In this document: positions 49,512 to 57,163 of the stretch, one piece after another
How the letters are laid out: every line of letters starts with the position of its first letter
Numbering within the stretch: position 1 is the first letter of the stretch
Source: JBCBSZ01 sp039818945
Lineage (GTDB): Bacteria > Actinomycetota > Acidimicrobiia > Acidimicrobiales > Poriferisodalaceae
Length of the DNA stretch: 64,000 bases
Assembly (NCBI GenBank): GCA_039818945.1
Contig: JBCBSZ010000011.1
Span: 27,273-91,272, forward strand
Reading direction: 5' to 3'
The notes under the pieces: generated by a model
Seen by the model: only the letters and a program-made list of their open reading frames with translations
Database searches by the model: none
What the model was told of the DNA's origin: nothing
Made by a program: the position numbers and the translations under genes

Positions 49512-50023
49512 CAGGTCACCGGGACGGTCGCGCTCTCGGGCTCCGCGTCGGCGAGATCGAGGTCGGCCCCGGCGTGGTGCAGCCACATCCAGGTCTCGTA
49601 GCGCATCGTGAACTCGCGCATCTCGATGTCGAAGCGGAAGCGCTCGAAGGAGTGGACCGCCGCCATCAGGTCGGAGAACGAGGCCGGGCGGGGCACGCGA
49701 ACGGTGGTCGATCCCGACCGGACGTCGAGGTCGACCGTGCCGTCGTCGAGCACGAGGATCGGCAGATCGGTCAGGTCGGTCGCCCGGCGGACGCCGTCGA
49801 GCAGCTGCTCGGCATCGGTCAGGTCGAGGTCGGCGACGACGAGTCCCGGCAGACGGTCGTCGTCTCGCGCCTCGAGCAGATGGCGCAGGCCCGCGTCCGC
49901 GCCGGTGACGATCGTGACGTCGTTCGCCAGGCGGGCGAGGCGGAGGCGCTCATCGGTTCGGAGGTGGTCGTCATCGAAGCCGTTGATGACGAGGATCTCG
50001 ACGGGTCGACTCGCGTCGCGCAT
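49511..50023 (-). CDS. Degenerate response-regulator receiver-like protein
   Basis: 170 residues; the Shine-Dalgarno is AGGAGG, near 50034. The layout follows a CheY/Rcp1-type receiver: strand 1 EILVINGFDDD, the phosphoacceptor region GLVVADLDLTDAEQLL with an Asp, PILVLDDGTVD at strand 4, and a C-terminal helix FSDLMAAVHSFERFRFD. Several canonical residues are changed: the acidic pair after strand 1 is shifted, the Thr/Ser of strand 4 is Asp, and the Lys before Pro is Arg (VPRPASF). It may therefore be a phosphorylation-independent pseudo-receiver. There is no DNA-binding domain. It is translated with the SGNH-like membrane protein, which may be its partner. Confidence 0.65.
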   Translation of the reverse strand: MRDASRPVEILVINGFDDDHLRTDERLRLARLANDVTIVTGADAGLRHLLEARDDDRLPGLVVADLDLTDAEQLLDGVRRATDLTDLPILVLDDGTVDLDVRSGSTTVRVPRPASFSDLMAAVHSFERFRFDIEMREFTMRYETWMWLHHAGADLDLADAEPESATVPVT

Positions 50024-50136
50024 GGGTGTTCCTCCTGGCGGTCCGTCGACCTCGTCGGCTGCACCGGCGGTCGGTCAAGCGGTCGTTGCGACCCGCCCGG
50101 TCGGCCGGGTTCGGCCGGTGTCATACTCCGAGGGAG

Positions 50137-51330
50137 ATGGAGGACGGTACGGAGGGCGAGGAGGAAGCGCCCGAGCCACCCGAGGCACCGGAGGCGGAGC
50201 GTCCGGCCGCGGCCGATCAGATGCCGCGCTGGGTGCCGCGCGCCGTCGCCGTCCTCATGCTCGGGGTCGCCGGGCTCTTCGTCGTCTACTGGGCGTTCCT
50301 GCAGCTGCGCGGGCTGCTCACCCTGCTGCTGATCTCGCTGTTCCTGTCGTTCGCCATCGAGCCGGCGGTCAACTGGCTGGAGCGCCAGGGCATACGCCGG
50401 GGTGCGGGCACCGGCCTCGTGTTCCTCGGCGTCTTCTTGTCGATCGTCGGGTTCCTGGTGGCGATGGGTTCGCTGCTCGTCGACCAGGCGAACAACCTCG
50501 TCGACGAGGCCCCCGGGTACATCGAGGACATCGAGGAGTGGGTCGAGAGCAACTTCGACGTCGAGGTCGACGCGGAGGAGCTCGTCCAGGAGTTCCAGGA
50601 GGGTGGCGCCGCGCGGGACCTCGCGACCGGGCTGGCCGACGACCTCGTCGAGGTGGGCCGCCAGGTCGTCACGGTCATCTTCCAGGCGCTGACCGTGATC
50701 CTGTTCACCTTCTACCTGGTGGCCGACGGGCCCCGGCTGCGCCGCACGGTGTGCTCGGTCCTGCCGGAGCGCCGCCAGCGGGAGGTCCTGCGGGCCTGGA
50801 ACCTCGCGATCGACAAGACCGGCGGCTACATCTACTCCCGGGCGTTGCTGGCGTTCGTCGCCTTCCTGAGCCACTGGTTGGCGTTCATCATCATCGACGT
50901 CCCGTTCCCGCTCCCGCTGGCGCTGTGGGTCGGCGTCATCAGCCAGTTCATCCCGACGGTGGGCACGTACATCGCCGGCATCGTCCCGGTCGTGATCGCC
51001 GTCCTCGACCGGCCGGTGTCGGCGCTGTGGGTGCTCGGGTTCATCGTCGTGTACCAGCAGTTCGAGAACTACCTGCTGCTGCCCCGCATCACGGCGCAGC
51101 ACCTCGACATGCACCCCGCCGTGGCGTTCGGCGCGGTCATCGCCGGCGCGGGCCTGCTCGGTGCGTCCGGGGCGATCCTGGCGCTGCCGGCCGGTGCGAC
51201 CCTGCAGGCCTTCGTGTCGACGTACCTCAACCGCCACGAGGTGGTGGAGTCCCGCCTGACCCACCCGCGGCCGGTCCGGCCCTCGCTGCGGAGCCGGCTG
51301 ATGGGGCGTCGGAGGCGCGCCGCCGGGTAG
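50137..51330 (+). CDS. AI-2E family transporter (PerM/TqsA-like)
   Basis: 397 residues. The acidic N-terminal tail (EDGTEGEEEAPEPPEAPEAE) precedes about eight hydrophobic segments. The family signature is the hydrophilic middle region (about 120-195) with coiled helices (VDEAPGYIEDIEEWVESNF) followed by VTVIFQALTVILFTFYLVADG, and QFIPTVGTYIAGIVPVVIAV with VVYQQFENYLLLPRI near the end. Members export quorum-sensing AI-2 in E. coli, or sodium and osmolytes in others; the substrate is unknown here. ATG 50137 follows a CATACT hexamer by nine bases and may be leaderless; a later ATG (50221) after the acidic tail is possible. The stop TAG forms part of the next gene's -10 box. Confidence 0.9.
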   Translation: MEDGTEGEEEAPEPPEAPEAERPAAADQMPRWVPRAVAVLMLGVAGLFVVYWAFLQLRGLLTLLLISLFLSFAIEPAVNWLERQGIRRGAGTGLVFLGVFLSIVGFLVAMGSLLVDQANNLVDEAPGYIEDIEEWVESNFDVEVDAEELVQEFQEGGAARDLATGLADDLVEVGRQVVTVIFQALTVILFTFYLVADGPRLRRTVCSVLPERRQREVLRAWNLAIDKTGGYIYSRALLAFVAFLSHWLAFIIIDVPFPLPLALWVGVISQFIPTVGTYIAGIVPVVIAVLDRPVSALWVLGFIVVYQQFENYLLLPRITAQHLDMHPAVAFGAVIAGAGLLGASGAILALPAGATLQAFVSTYLNRHEVVESRLTHPRPVRPSLRSRLMGRRRRAAG

Positions 51331-51333
51331 CGT
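51328..51333 (+). promoter_or_regulatory. -10 box TAGCGT of the SDR gene, built on the previous stop codon
   Basis: TAGCGT begins with the TAG stop of the AI-2E gene (51328-51330) and ends seven bases before the ATG at 51341, so the SDR mRNA is probably leaderless. Confidence 0.6.
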
Positions 51334-51340
51334 CCGGGCG

Positions 51341-52111
51341 ATGGTCGGGAGGGGACGATCGGTCGAGGGTCGCGGGGTGCTGGTCACCGGCGCCGGGAGC
51401 GGCATCGGTCGGGCGACCGCCGAGCTGTTCGCCACCGAGGGCGCCCTCGTCGCCGCCGTCGACCTGACCGACCACGCCGTCGACGGGACCGTCGACGCCA
51501 TCTCCGCCGCCGGAGGTGCGGCGCGCGGCCGGGTGCTCGACGTGAGCGATGCGGCCGCGGTGGCCGAGGTCGTCGACGAGGTCGCCGGCGCGCTCGGTCG
51601 ACTCGACGTCGTCGTCAACAACGCCGGCATCAGCGCCCCGGCCGCCATCGACGACCAGGAGGCCTTCGACGCCGTCTGGGAGCGCACGATCGCCGTCAAC
51701 CTCACCGCGCACACGACGGTGGTGCGGGCCGCGCTGACCCACCTCGAGGCGTCGGACGCCGGTCGGATCGTCAACATCGCGTCGGTCGAGGGCCTCGGTG
51801 CCCAGCCCGGCCTCACCGCCTACGTCGCGGCGAAGCACGGCGTCGTGGGACTGACCCGCTCCATGGCGGTCGACCTCGGCCGCCGCGGGATCACCGTCAA
51901 CGCCATCTGCCCCGGGCCGATCCGGACCGGCATGACCGCGGCGATCCCCGCCGACGCCAAGGACCGCTTCGCCAGGCGCAAGGTGCCGCTGGGGCGCTAC
52001 GGCGACCCGATCGAGATCGCCCAGATGATCCTCAACCTGGCCCTGCCGGCCAGCTCGTACGTCACCGGGGCGATCATCCCGGTCGACGGCGGGATGACCG
52101 CCCAGAACTGA
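51341..52111 (+). CDS. Short-chain dehydrogenase/reductase
   Basis: 256 residues. Cofactor motif GVLVTGAGSGIGRATAELF, NNAG at VVVNNAGISAP, and the catalytic Ser-Tyr-Lys with IASVEGLGAQPGLTAYVAAKH; the C-terminus GAIIPVDGGMTAQN is typical of classical SDRs. Aspartate after strand 2 (AAVDLTD) favours NAD over NADP. The substrate is unknown; the crotonase gene 26 bases downstream suggests a hydroxyacyl-CoA or a cyclic alcohol in a beta-oxidation-like route. It is the first gene of a two-gene unit with its own leaderless promoter. Confidence 0.9.
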   Translation: MVGRGRSVEGRGVLVTGAGSGIGRATAELFATEGALVAAVDLTDHAVDGTVDAISAAGGAARGRVLDVSDAAAVAEVVDEVAGALGRLDVVVNNAGISAPAAIDDQEAFDAVWERTIAVNLTAHTTVVRAALTHLEASDAGRIVNIASVEGLGAQPGLTAYVAAKHGVVGLTRSMAVDLGRRGITVNAICPGPIRTGMTAAIPADAKDRFARRKVPLGRYGDPIEIAQMILNLALPASSYVTGAIIPVDGGMTAQN

Positions 52112-52137
52112 TCGACCCATCTCCTCGAGGAGGACCC

Positions 52138-52944
52138 GTGAGCAGCGACGACGTGACCTACGAGGTGATCGACCACGTGGCGGTCATCACGCTCGACGCC
52201 CCGGAGCGGCGCAACACCATCACGCCGCAGATGCTGGATGCGATCGCCCAGCAGCTCCTCCGGGCCGAGCAGGACCAGGACGTGCGCTGCGTCGTGCTGA
52301 CCGGCGCCGGGACGGTCTTCTGCGCCGGCCTCGACCTGGCCTCCACGGCGAAGGGCGAGGGCATGCTCGACGGCGGCGGGAGCGAGTCGTCGCCTCCGCC
52401 CGGCGAGCTGCCGCTGCGCGACATCCCGCCGATCGTGCTGCACAAGATGGACACGCCGACGATCTGCGCGCTCAACGGCGGCGCCGCCGGCTACGGGCTC
52501 GACGTGGCGCTCGGGTGCGACATCCGCATCGCCCATCCCAGCGTGAAGCTGGCGGCGGTGTTCACCAAGCGGGCGATCCTGCCCGAGAGCGGCGGTACCT
52601 GGCTCCTGCCCCGCCTCGTCGGTTGGGCCCGCGCCTCGGAGATCCTCTTCGCTGGCAAGACGCTCACCGCCGAGGAGGCGGTCGAGATCGGGTTGGTCAA
52701 CCGCATCGTGGACGCCGACAAGGTGCTCGACGAGGCGATGGACCTCGCCACCGAGATCGCGGCGAACGCGCCGCTGGCGGTCCGGGCCACCAAGCGGATG
52801 ATGCGCCACGCCGCCACCGAGAACTTCGAGGACCACGTCCAGCGCCAGTTCCTCGGCCTGCTGCCGCTGATGCGGACCAAGGACTTCCGCGAGGGGGCCA
52901 TGGCCTACATGGAGAAGCGCCCGCCGGACTTCCAGGGTCGCTAG
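52138..52944 (+). CDS. Enoyl-CoA hydratase/isomerase (crotonase family)
   Basis: 268 residues from a GTG with GAGGAGGAC upstream. Oxyanion-hole segments: GAGTVFCAGLDLAST and LNGGAAGYGLDVALGCDIRI; the second has GGAAGYG where typical members have G-x-x-x-GGG, a common variant. PESGGTWLLPRLVG matches the place of the catalytic glutamate in true hydratases (E in LPESGG). It shares the transcript with the upstream SDR. The last four bases overlap the end of the convergent aminotransferase. The exact acyl substrate is unknown. It is clearly a different clade from the crotonase at 47784. Confidence 0.9.
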   Translation: MSSDDVTYEVIDHVAVITLDAPERRNTITPQMLDAIAQQLLRAEQDQDVRCVVLTGAGTVFCAGLDLASTAKGEGMLDGGGSESSPPPGELPLRDIPPIVLHKMDTPTICALNGGAAGYGLDVALGCDIRIAHPSVKLAAVFTKRAILPESGGTWLLPRLVGWARASEILFAGKTLTAEEAVEIGLVNRIVDADKVLDEAMDLATEIAANAPLAVRATKRMMRHAATENFEDHVQRQFLGLLPLMRTKDFREGAMAYMEKRPPDFQGR

Positions 52945-54119
52945 TGCGCTGACAGCCCGGCGACGAACGCGGCGAGGCGATCGAGGGCCTCGGTGAGGTC
53001 GGCGTCGGACGCGGCCAGCGAGAGTCGGAGGTGCCCGGCGCCGTGCGGGCCGAAGCCGGAGCCGGCGAGCGTCGCCACGCCGGCGTCGGCGAGCAGGCGG
53101 TCGGCGAAGGTGACGTCGTCGAGGCCGGTTCCGGTGATGTCGGGGAAGGCGTAGAACGCCCCGCCCGGCGGATGGCAGGTGATGCCGTCGATCCCGGACA
53201 GGCCGTCGACGACGAGGTCGCGCCGCCGCCGGTAGGTGGCGAGCATGCGCTCGGTCGGCGACTGGTCGCCGGTCAGCGCCTCGACGCCGGCCAGCTGTGT
53301 GAACGGTGGCGTGCACGAGACGGTGTTGACCAGCAGGCGCTCGAGGTGAGGGACGAGCACGGCCGGGGCGACGGCGTGGCCGAGGCGCCAGCCGGTCATG
53401 GCGTAGGTCTTCGAGTGCCCGTCGAGCAGGACGGTCCGCTCCGCCATCGCCTCCTCGGCGACGATCGAGCGGAAGGGCGCGTCGAACTGCAGCCGGCTGT
53501 AGATCTCGTCCGACAGCACCCAGAGGTCGTGGTCGCGGGCGAGGGCCGCGAGCGCGGCGAGATCGTCGTCGGTGGAGACGCCGCCGGTCGGGTTGTTCGG
53601 CGAGTTGAGGACCAGCAGCTTCGTCCGCTCGGTGACGAGCGAGGCGACCTCGTCGGGGTCGGCGCGGAAGCCGTTCGCCGCCCGGAGCGGGACGCCGACC
53701 GCCGTCGCGCCGCAGAACTCGACCATCGACCGGTAGATCGGGAAGCCGGGGTCGGGGAGGAGGACCTCGTCGCCCGGTTCGACCAGGGCGAGGAACACGA
53801 ACGACATCACCGGCTTGCCGCCGGGGCAGATGACGACGTCGGCGGGGTCCACCTCGATGCCTCGCCTGGCGGATGCGTCGGCCGCCACGGCGGCCCTGAG
53901 CTCTGGCAGCCCGAGGGTCGGCACGTACCCGTGGGCGCCGCCCCGGAGCGCCTCGACGGCGACCTCGACCACCGGTCCCGGCGTCGGCGCGTCGGGCTGA
54001 CCGATCTCGAGGTGGATCACGTCGCGACCCTCGGCTTCGAGCGCCCTGGCCCGGCGCAGCACCTCGAAGGCGCTCTCGGTGCCGAGCCGACCGACTCGCT
54101 CGGCCAGGGGACGGGTCAC
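52941..54119 (-). CDS. Pyridoxal-phosphate aminotransferase, class I/II
   Basis: 392 residues from a GTG overlapping the upstream stop (GTGA). PLP lysine in DGHSKTYAMTGWRLGHAV, the NNPTGG loop (LNSPNNPTGGVS) and the arginine near the C-terminus (HLRLSLAAS) mark an aspartate-aminotransferase-fold enzyme. The N-terminus (AFEVLRRARALEAEGRDVIHLEIGQPD) is the usual form for the AspC/Aat I-gamma group, which uses aspartate, alanine or aromatic amino acids. It is the last gene of a four-gene operon of membrane proteins, with which no metabolic link is obvious. The 3' end overlaps the crotonase gene by four bases. Confidence 0.92.
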   Translation of the reverse strand: MTRPLAERVGRLGTESAFEVLRRARALEAEGRDVIHLEIGQPDAPTPGPVVEVAVEALRGGAHGYVPTLGLPELRAAVAADASARRGIEVDPADVVICPGGKPVMSFVFLALVEPGDEVLLPDPGFPIYRSMVEFCGATAVGVPLRAANGFRADPDEVASLVTERTKLLVLNSPNNPTGGVSTDDDLAALAALARDHDLWVLSDEIYSRLQFDAPFRSIVAEEAMAERTVLLDGHSKTYAMTGWRLGHAVAPAVLVPHLERLLVNTVSCTPPFTQLAGVEALTGDQSPTERMLATYRRRRDLVVDGLSGIDGITCHPPGGAFYAFPDITGTGLDDVTFADRLLADAGVATLAGSGFGPHGAGHLRLSLAASDADLTEALDRLAAFVAGLSAH

Positions 54120-54508
54120 TGGATCAGGACGAACCAGGTCGAGATGGCGACGGCCCCGACGGCGCTGAAGGCGATCGTCACCTTGGCCGAGCGGGGGATC
54201 GAGCCGTCGGCGTCCTGGGGCAGGCGATGCCGCACGCGCTGCAGGAGCCGGTCGGCCCAGGCCACGTCGCGGGACAGGATGAGCAGCCCGGCGCCGATCG
54301 TCACGAGGCCGGGCCCGGGCAGCGCCAGCATGGCGATCCCGACGAGGAGCACGGCGAAGCCGAGCGTCATGCGGGCGAGCCGGACGAGGATGTGGGCCTT
54401 CGCCTCCTCGACGGTCTCCTCGCGCACCCCCGTCTCGAACTCGGCCTCGATCGCCGCGTCGACGATCTCGTCGAAGCGCTCGTGCTCGTGGTGGGCGTCG
54501 TCCTTCAT
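54116..54508 (-). CDS. PGPGW-type small membrane protein
   Basis: 130 residues. The acidic, His-rich N-terminus (KDDAHHEHERFDE) is followed by a helix and by a hydrophobic pair (TLGFAVLLVGIAMLALPGPGLVTIGAGLLIL) with the PGPG turn. This is the core of the putative transmembrane PGPGW family, whose function is not known. A third membrane segment ends the protein (VTIAFSAVGAVAISTWFVLI). It overlaps the HTTM gene and the aminotransferase gene by four bases each, so it is part of the operon headed at 55889. Confidence 0.85.
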   Translation of the reverse strand: MKDDAHHEHERFDEIVDAAIEAEFETGVREETVEEAKAHILVRLARMTLGFAVLLVGIAMLALPGPGLVTIGAGLLILSRDVAWADRLLQRVRHRLPQDADGSIPRSAKVTIAFSAVGAVAISTWFVLIQ

Positions 54509-55413
54509 GGATCCTCGTGGTCGTCGGCGGTGTCGAGCTCCCGGGCGGCGAGGACCCAGGGGAGCAGGGCCACGCCGAGGAGTTGGTACGGGAACAGGAT
54601 GGACATGATGCCCAGGACGGCGACGTGGAAGCACCATGCCAGCAGCGCGATCCAGCGGGCCCAGCGATGGACGATCACGGCGAGCGGCGCACCGAGCTCG
54701 ATGAGGAGCGCCCCGGCGGCCATCGGCGCCCAGATCCAGCTGATGGAGACCAGCGGCCCTGCGAAGGGCGACACGAGATCGCCCAGCAGCTCCTTGCGGA
54801 GGTTGTCGGAGGCGACGTGGGCCCGCAGCACCTCGCCGTCGAGCCAGGCCATCCCGCCGTTGCGGATCTTCGCCCACCCGGCGACGACGTAGGCGAGCGC
54901 CGTGACCGTGCCCATCACCAGGAGGGGCCAGCGGTAGGCACCGGACGGGGTCCACGTGCGCTCGGCGCGACGTGCGTCGAGGGAGAGCGCGTCCGCCGCC
55001 GGCACCACCGCGAGGACGAGCAGGTGCAGCGTCAGCAGGTTGTCCGTGTGGAGGACGACCCCCCACGAGTGGAGGTAGCTCAGCGACCACAGCACGGCGA
55101 CGGCGCAGATCGGCGCCGTGACGCGGTAGCGCCAGCCGAGTGCGACGGCGACGGCCGAGCCGAGCGCCACCGCAGCGACGCCGACCACGGCCGCGCCGGG
55201 CAACGGCCGGTCGATCAGGACGGCGACGACGCCGACGGGGTCGAAGCGGTCCTCGTCGAAGCGTCGGACGCCGGTGATGTGGCCGAACCGGATCGCCAGG
55301 AAGCCGACGGCGAACAGCCCGGTGGCGATGCGCTGGTAGGCCAGCAGCTCCGGGCGGGCGGGGCGGAACCACCACGACGCCGTCGCGGTTCGGCGGACCG
55401 CCGTCGCCGTCAC
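54505..55413 (-). CDS. HTTM-domain membrane protein (vitamin K-dependent carboxylase-like fold)
   Basis: 302 residues from a GTG overlapping the upstream gene. About seven hydrophobic segments, with LAYQRIATGLFAVGFLAIRFG at the start and the conserved region HSWGVVLHTDNLLTLHLLVLAV. These are the marks of HTTM proteins, related in fold to gamma-glutamyl carboxylase. Bacterial members have no established activity. YVVAGWAKIRNGGMAWLDG is a recognisable family block. It follows the small membrane-anchored protein and precedes the PGPGW protein in one operon, suggesting a membrane complex. Confidence 0.85.
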   Translation of the reverse strand: MTATAVRRTATASWWFRPARPELLAYQRIATGLFAVGFLAIRFGHITGVRRFDEDRFDPVGVVAVLIDRPLPGAAVVGVAAVALGSAVAVALGWRYRVTAPICAVAVLWSLSYLHSWGVVLHTDNLLTLHLLVLAVVPAADALSLDARRAERTWTPSGAYRWPLLVMGTVTALAYVVAGWAKIRNGGMAWLDGEVLRAHVASDNLRKELLGDLVSPFAGPLVSISWIWAPMAAGALLIELGAPLAVIVHRWARWIALLAWCFHVAVLGIMSILFPYQLLGVALLPWVLAARELDTADDHEDP

Positions 55414-55889
55414 CGCGCCACCTCGCACGAGTCGAGGAGCTCGGTGCTGCGGGTCCGGTCGCCCTCGTACCAGGCGACGCTGTCGACCGAGTCGGTGACG
55501 ATCTCGATCGTCTCGATGTCGTCGCGCCCGGAGTCGGCGACCCGTTCGGCCACCTCTGCGCACAGCTCGCCGGTCCGACCCTGGCGAACGGCGATCCGGA
55601 TGGTCCCGCCGGCGACGATCACCTCGTCGGTGCCGGCGATCAGCCGGGGGGACAGCTCGACCCGCTCGCCCGCGGCGGTCCGCCCGATCACCAGATCGAG
55701 GTCGACCTCGGCGTCGACGGCCCGCGAGAACATCGGGTACGTCGACAGCGGGTAGGAGTCGCGGGCGCTGCGCAGCGCCGGGCTCAGTACCGCGAGGGCG
55801 GCGACGACGGCGACCACGAGGGCGGTCGGGCGGTGCAGGCGCCGCGACGCCATCGCCGGAGCTGGCGTGGGAGTCGTGCCGCCGTCCAC
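55410..55889 (-). CDS. Membrane-anchored HTTM-associated protein
   Basis: 159 residues from a GTG six bases after a TAGCGT -10 box. A membrane segment (ALVVAVVAALAVLSPAL) near the N-terminus precedes the motif RDSYPLSTYPMFS, then a beta-rich extracellular domain (VDLDLVIGRTAAGERVELSPRLI and GTIRIAVRQG) and a C-terminal part with two cysteines (ELCAEV, DSCEVAR). Proteins with a (F/Y)PLSxxPMFS block commonly lie next to HTTM genes, but their role is unknown. First gene of the four-gene operon; it is divergent from the barrel-protein operon starting at 55979. Confidence 0.75.
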   Translation of the reverse strand: MDGGTTPTPAPAMASRRLHRPTALVVAVVAALAVLSPALRSARDSYPLSTYPMFSRAVDAEVDLDLVIGRTAAGERVELSPRLIAGTDEVIVAGGTIRIAVRQGRTGELCAEVAERVADSGRDDIETIEIVTDSVDSVAWYEGDRTRSTELLDSCEVAR

Positions 55890-55895
55890 ACCGGC

Positions 55896-55901
55896 ACGCT
55901 A
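55896..55901 (-). promoter_or_regulatory. -10 box TAGCGT of the HTTM operon
   Basis: TAGCGT on the minus strand, six bases before GTG 55889, predicts a leaderless operon mRNA. It lies 63 bases from the oppositely facing TAGCGT at 55965-55970. Confidence 0.6.
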
Positions 55902-55964
55902 CTGGCCGGGCCGCCATCGGCCGAGGCGGCGACACCGTTCACCTCCGGTTCGCAGCGCGGGGGA

Positions 55965-55970
55965 TAGCGT
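55965..55970 (+). promoter_or_regulatory. -10 box TAGCGT of the barrel-protein operon
   Basis: TAGCGT on the plus strand, eight bases before GTG 55979, predicts a leaderless message. It is part of a divergent promoter pair with 55896-55901, in a region of only 89 bases between start codons. Confidence 0.6.
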
Positions 55971-55978
55971 CACGGCCC

Positions 55979-57163
55979 GTGTACCGCCGTGTCGCGCTCG
56001 CCGCCGTGGCCTGGGTGGCCGGCCTCGTCGGCGTCCGGGTGGGGTTGACCCCGCCCGAGCTGTGCGAGACGCCGACCGCGACGGAGATCGCGGCCGCGGC
56101 CGACGCCGCCGCCGAGTGGGCCATGCGCGGGCTCGGCGACGACGGCCGCTTCACCTACGGCTACCGCCGCGACGACGGCACCGTGGCCACCGGCTACAAC
56201 CTCGTGCGCCACGCCGGGATGACGAACGCGCTCTACCAGTACGTGCTCGCCGGCCACCCCGAGGCGCTGGGACCGGCCGACGCCTCGCTGGAGGCGCTGT
56301 TCGCGATCTCGATCGACCGGGACGACTGGTCGGCGATCGAGGAGCCCAACGGTCAGGCCAAGCTCGGCACGGTCGGCCTGGTCGTCCCCGCGCTGGTCCA
56401 CCGCCGCGACGCCACCGGCGACGAGCGCTACGACGACGTGCTCCGCCGGTACGGCCGCTTCATCGTCGCCCAGCAGGAGCCGACCGGGGCGATCCTCAAC
56501 CGCTGGGACCCCGACCTCGACGGCCCGGTGCCGGGGGAGTACGGCCGGTTCGCGACCGGCGAGGCGTTCTGGGCGTTGGCCCTGCTCGATCGGCGCTTCC
56601 CGGACGAGGGCTGGCGCGAGCCGCTGCTGCTGACGGCCGACTACCTCGCCCTCGAGCGCGACGAGGCGGAGGGCGAGTTCCTGCGCAACCCGGACCACTG
56701 GGCGGCCTACGGCTTCGCCGAGATGGCCCGCGAGGGCGGCCCGGGGCTCGAGGAGCACCACGTCGACTACGTCCGGGCTCTGACCGGAGCGTTCGGTGTG
56801 ATGGCCCGGTACGAGTCGCAGCGCTCCGGCACCGGGCTGACCTTGCTGCTGCGGGGCAACACGGCGCTGGGGGCCGGCGTGGGTGCGATGGGTGAGGGGC
56901 TCGCCGGGCTCTGGCACACGTCGCTGCTGGTCGACGAGCTCGGTGATCGGTCGGAACGCCTGGCGGACCGGCTGACCTGCACGGCCGATCTCCTGGTCGA
57001 GCGGCAGGTCGACCAGGACGAGGCGGCCCAGACGCCGGACCCGGAGCTGGCGCTCGGGGCGTGGTTCGCGAACGACTACACGCAGGTCGACGATCAGCAG
57101 CACACCCTCTCGGCGCTGCTGTTCGCGAGCGAGGCCCTGACCTGGATGGAGGAGCGGCGATGA
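55979..57163 (+). CDS. Putative secreted or membrane-anchored alpha/alpha-barrel protein
   Basis: 394 residues. A hydrophobic N-terminus (RRVALAAVAWVAGLVGVRVG) looks like a signal peptide or anchor. The rest is helical with repeated aromatic/glycine turns (GRFTYGYRRDDGTVATGYN, KLGTVGLVVPALVHRRDATGD, EYGRFATGEAFWALALLDRRFPDEG, GLLRGNTALGAGVGAMGEGLAGLWH-like), the pattern of (alpha/alpha)6 barrels found in glycoside hydrolases, lanthionine cyclase-like and prenyltransferase-like folds. Candidate acids exist (DDWSAIEEPNG, EYGRF), but no family signature is definite. It is coupled by ATGA to a small membrane protein. A sugar- or polymer-cleaving role is a reasonable guess only. Confidence 0.65.
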   Translation: MYRRVALAAVAWVAGLVGVRVGLTPPELCETPTATEIAAAADAAAEWAMRGLGDDGRFTYGYRRDDGTVATGYNLVRHAGMTNALYQYVLAGHPEALGPADASLEALFAISIDRDDWSAIEEPNGQAKLGTVGLVVPALVHRRDATGDERYDDVLRRYGRFIVAQQEPTGAILNRWDPDLDGPVPGEYGRFATGEAFWALALLDRRFPDEGWREPLLLTADYLALERDEAEGEFLRNPDHWAAYGFAEMAREGGPGLEEHHVDYVRALTGAFGVMARYESQRSGTGLTLLLRGNTALGAGVGAMGEGLAGLWHTSLLVDELGDRSERLADRLTCTADLLVERQVDQDEAAQTPDPELALGAWFANDYTQVDDQQHTLSALLFASEALTWMEERR

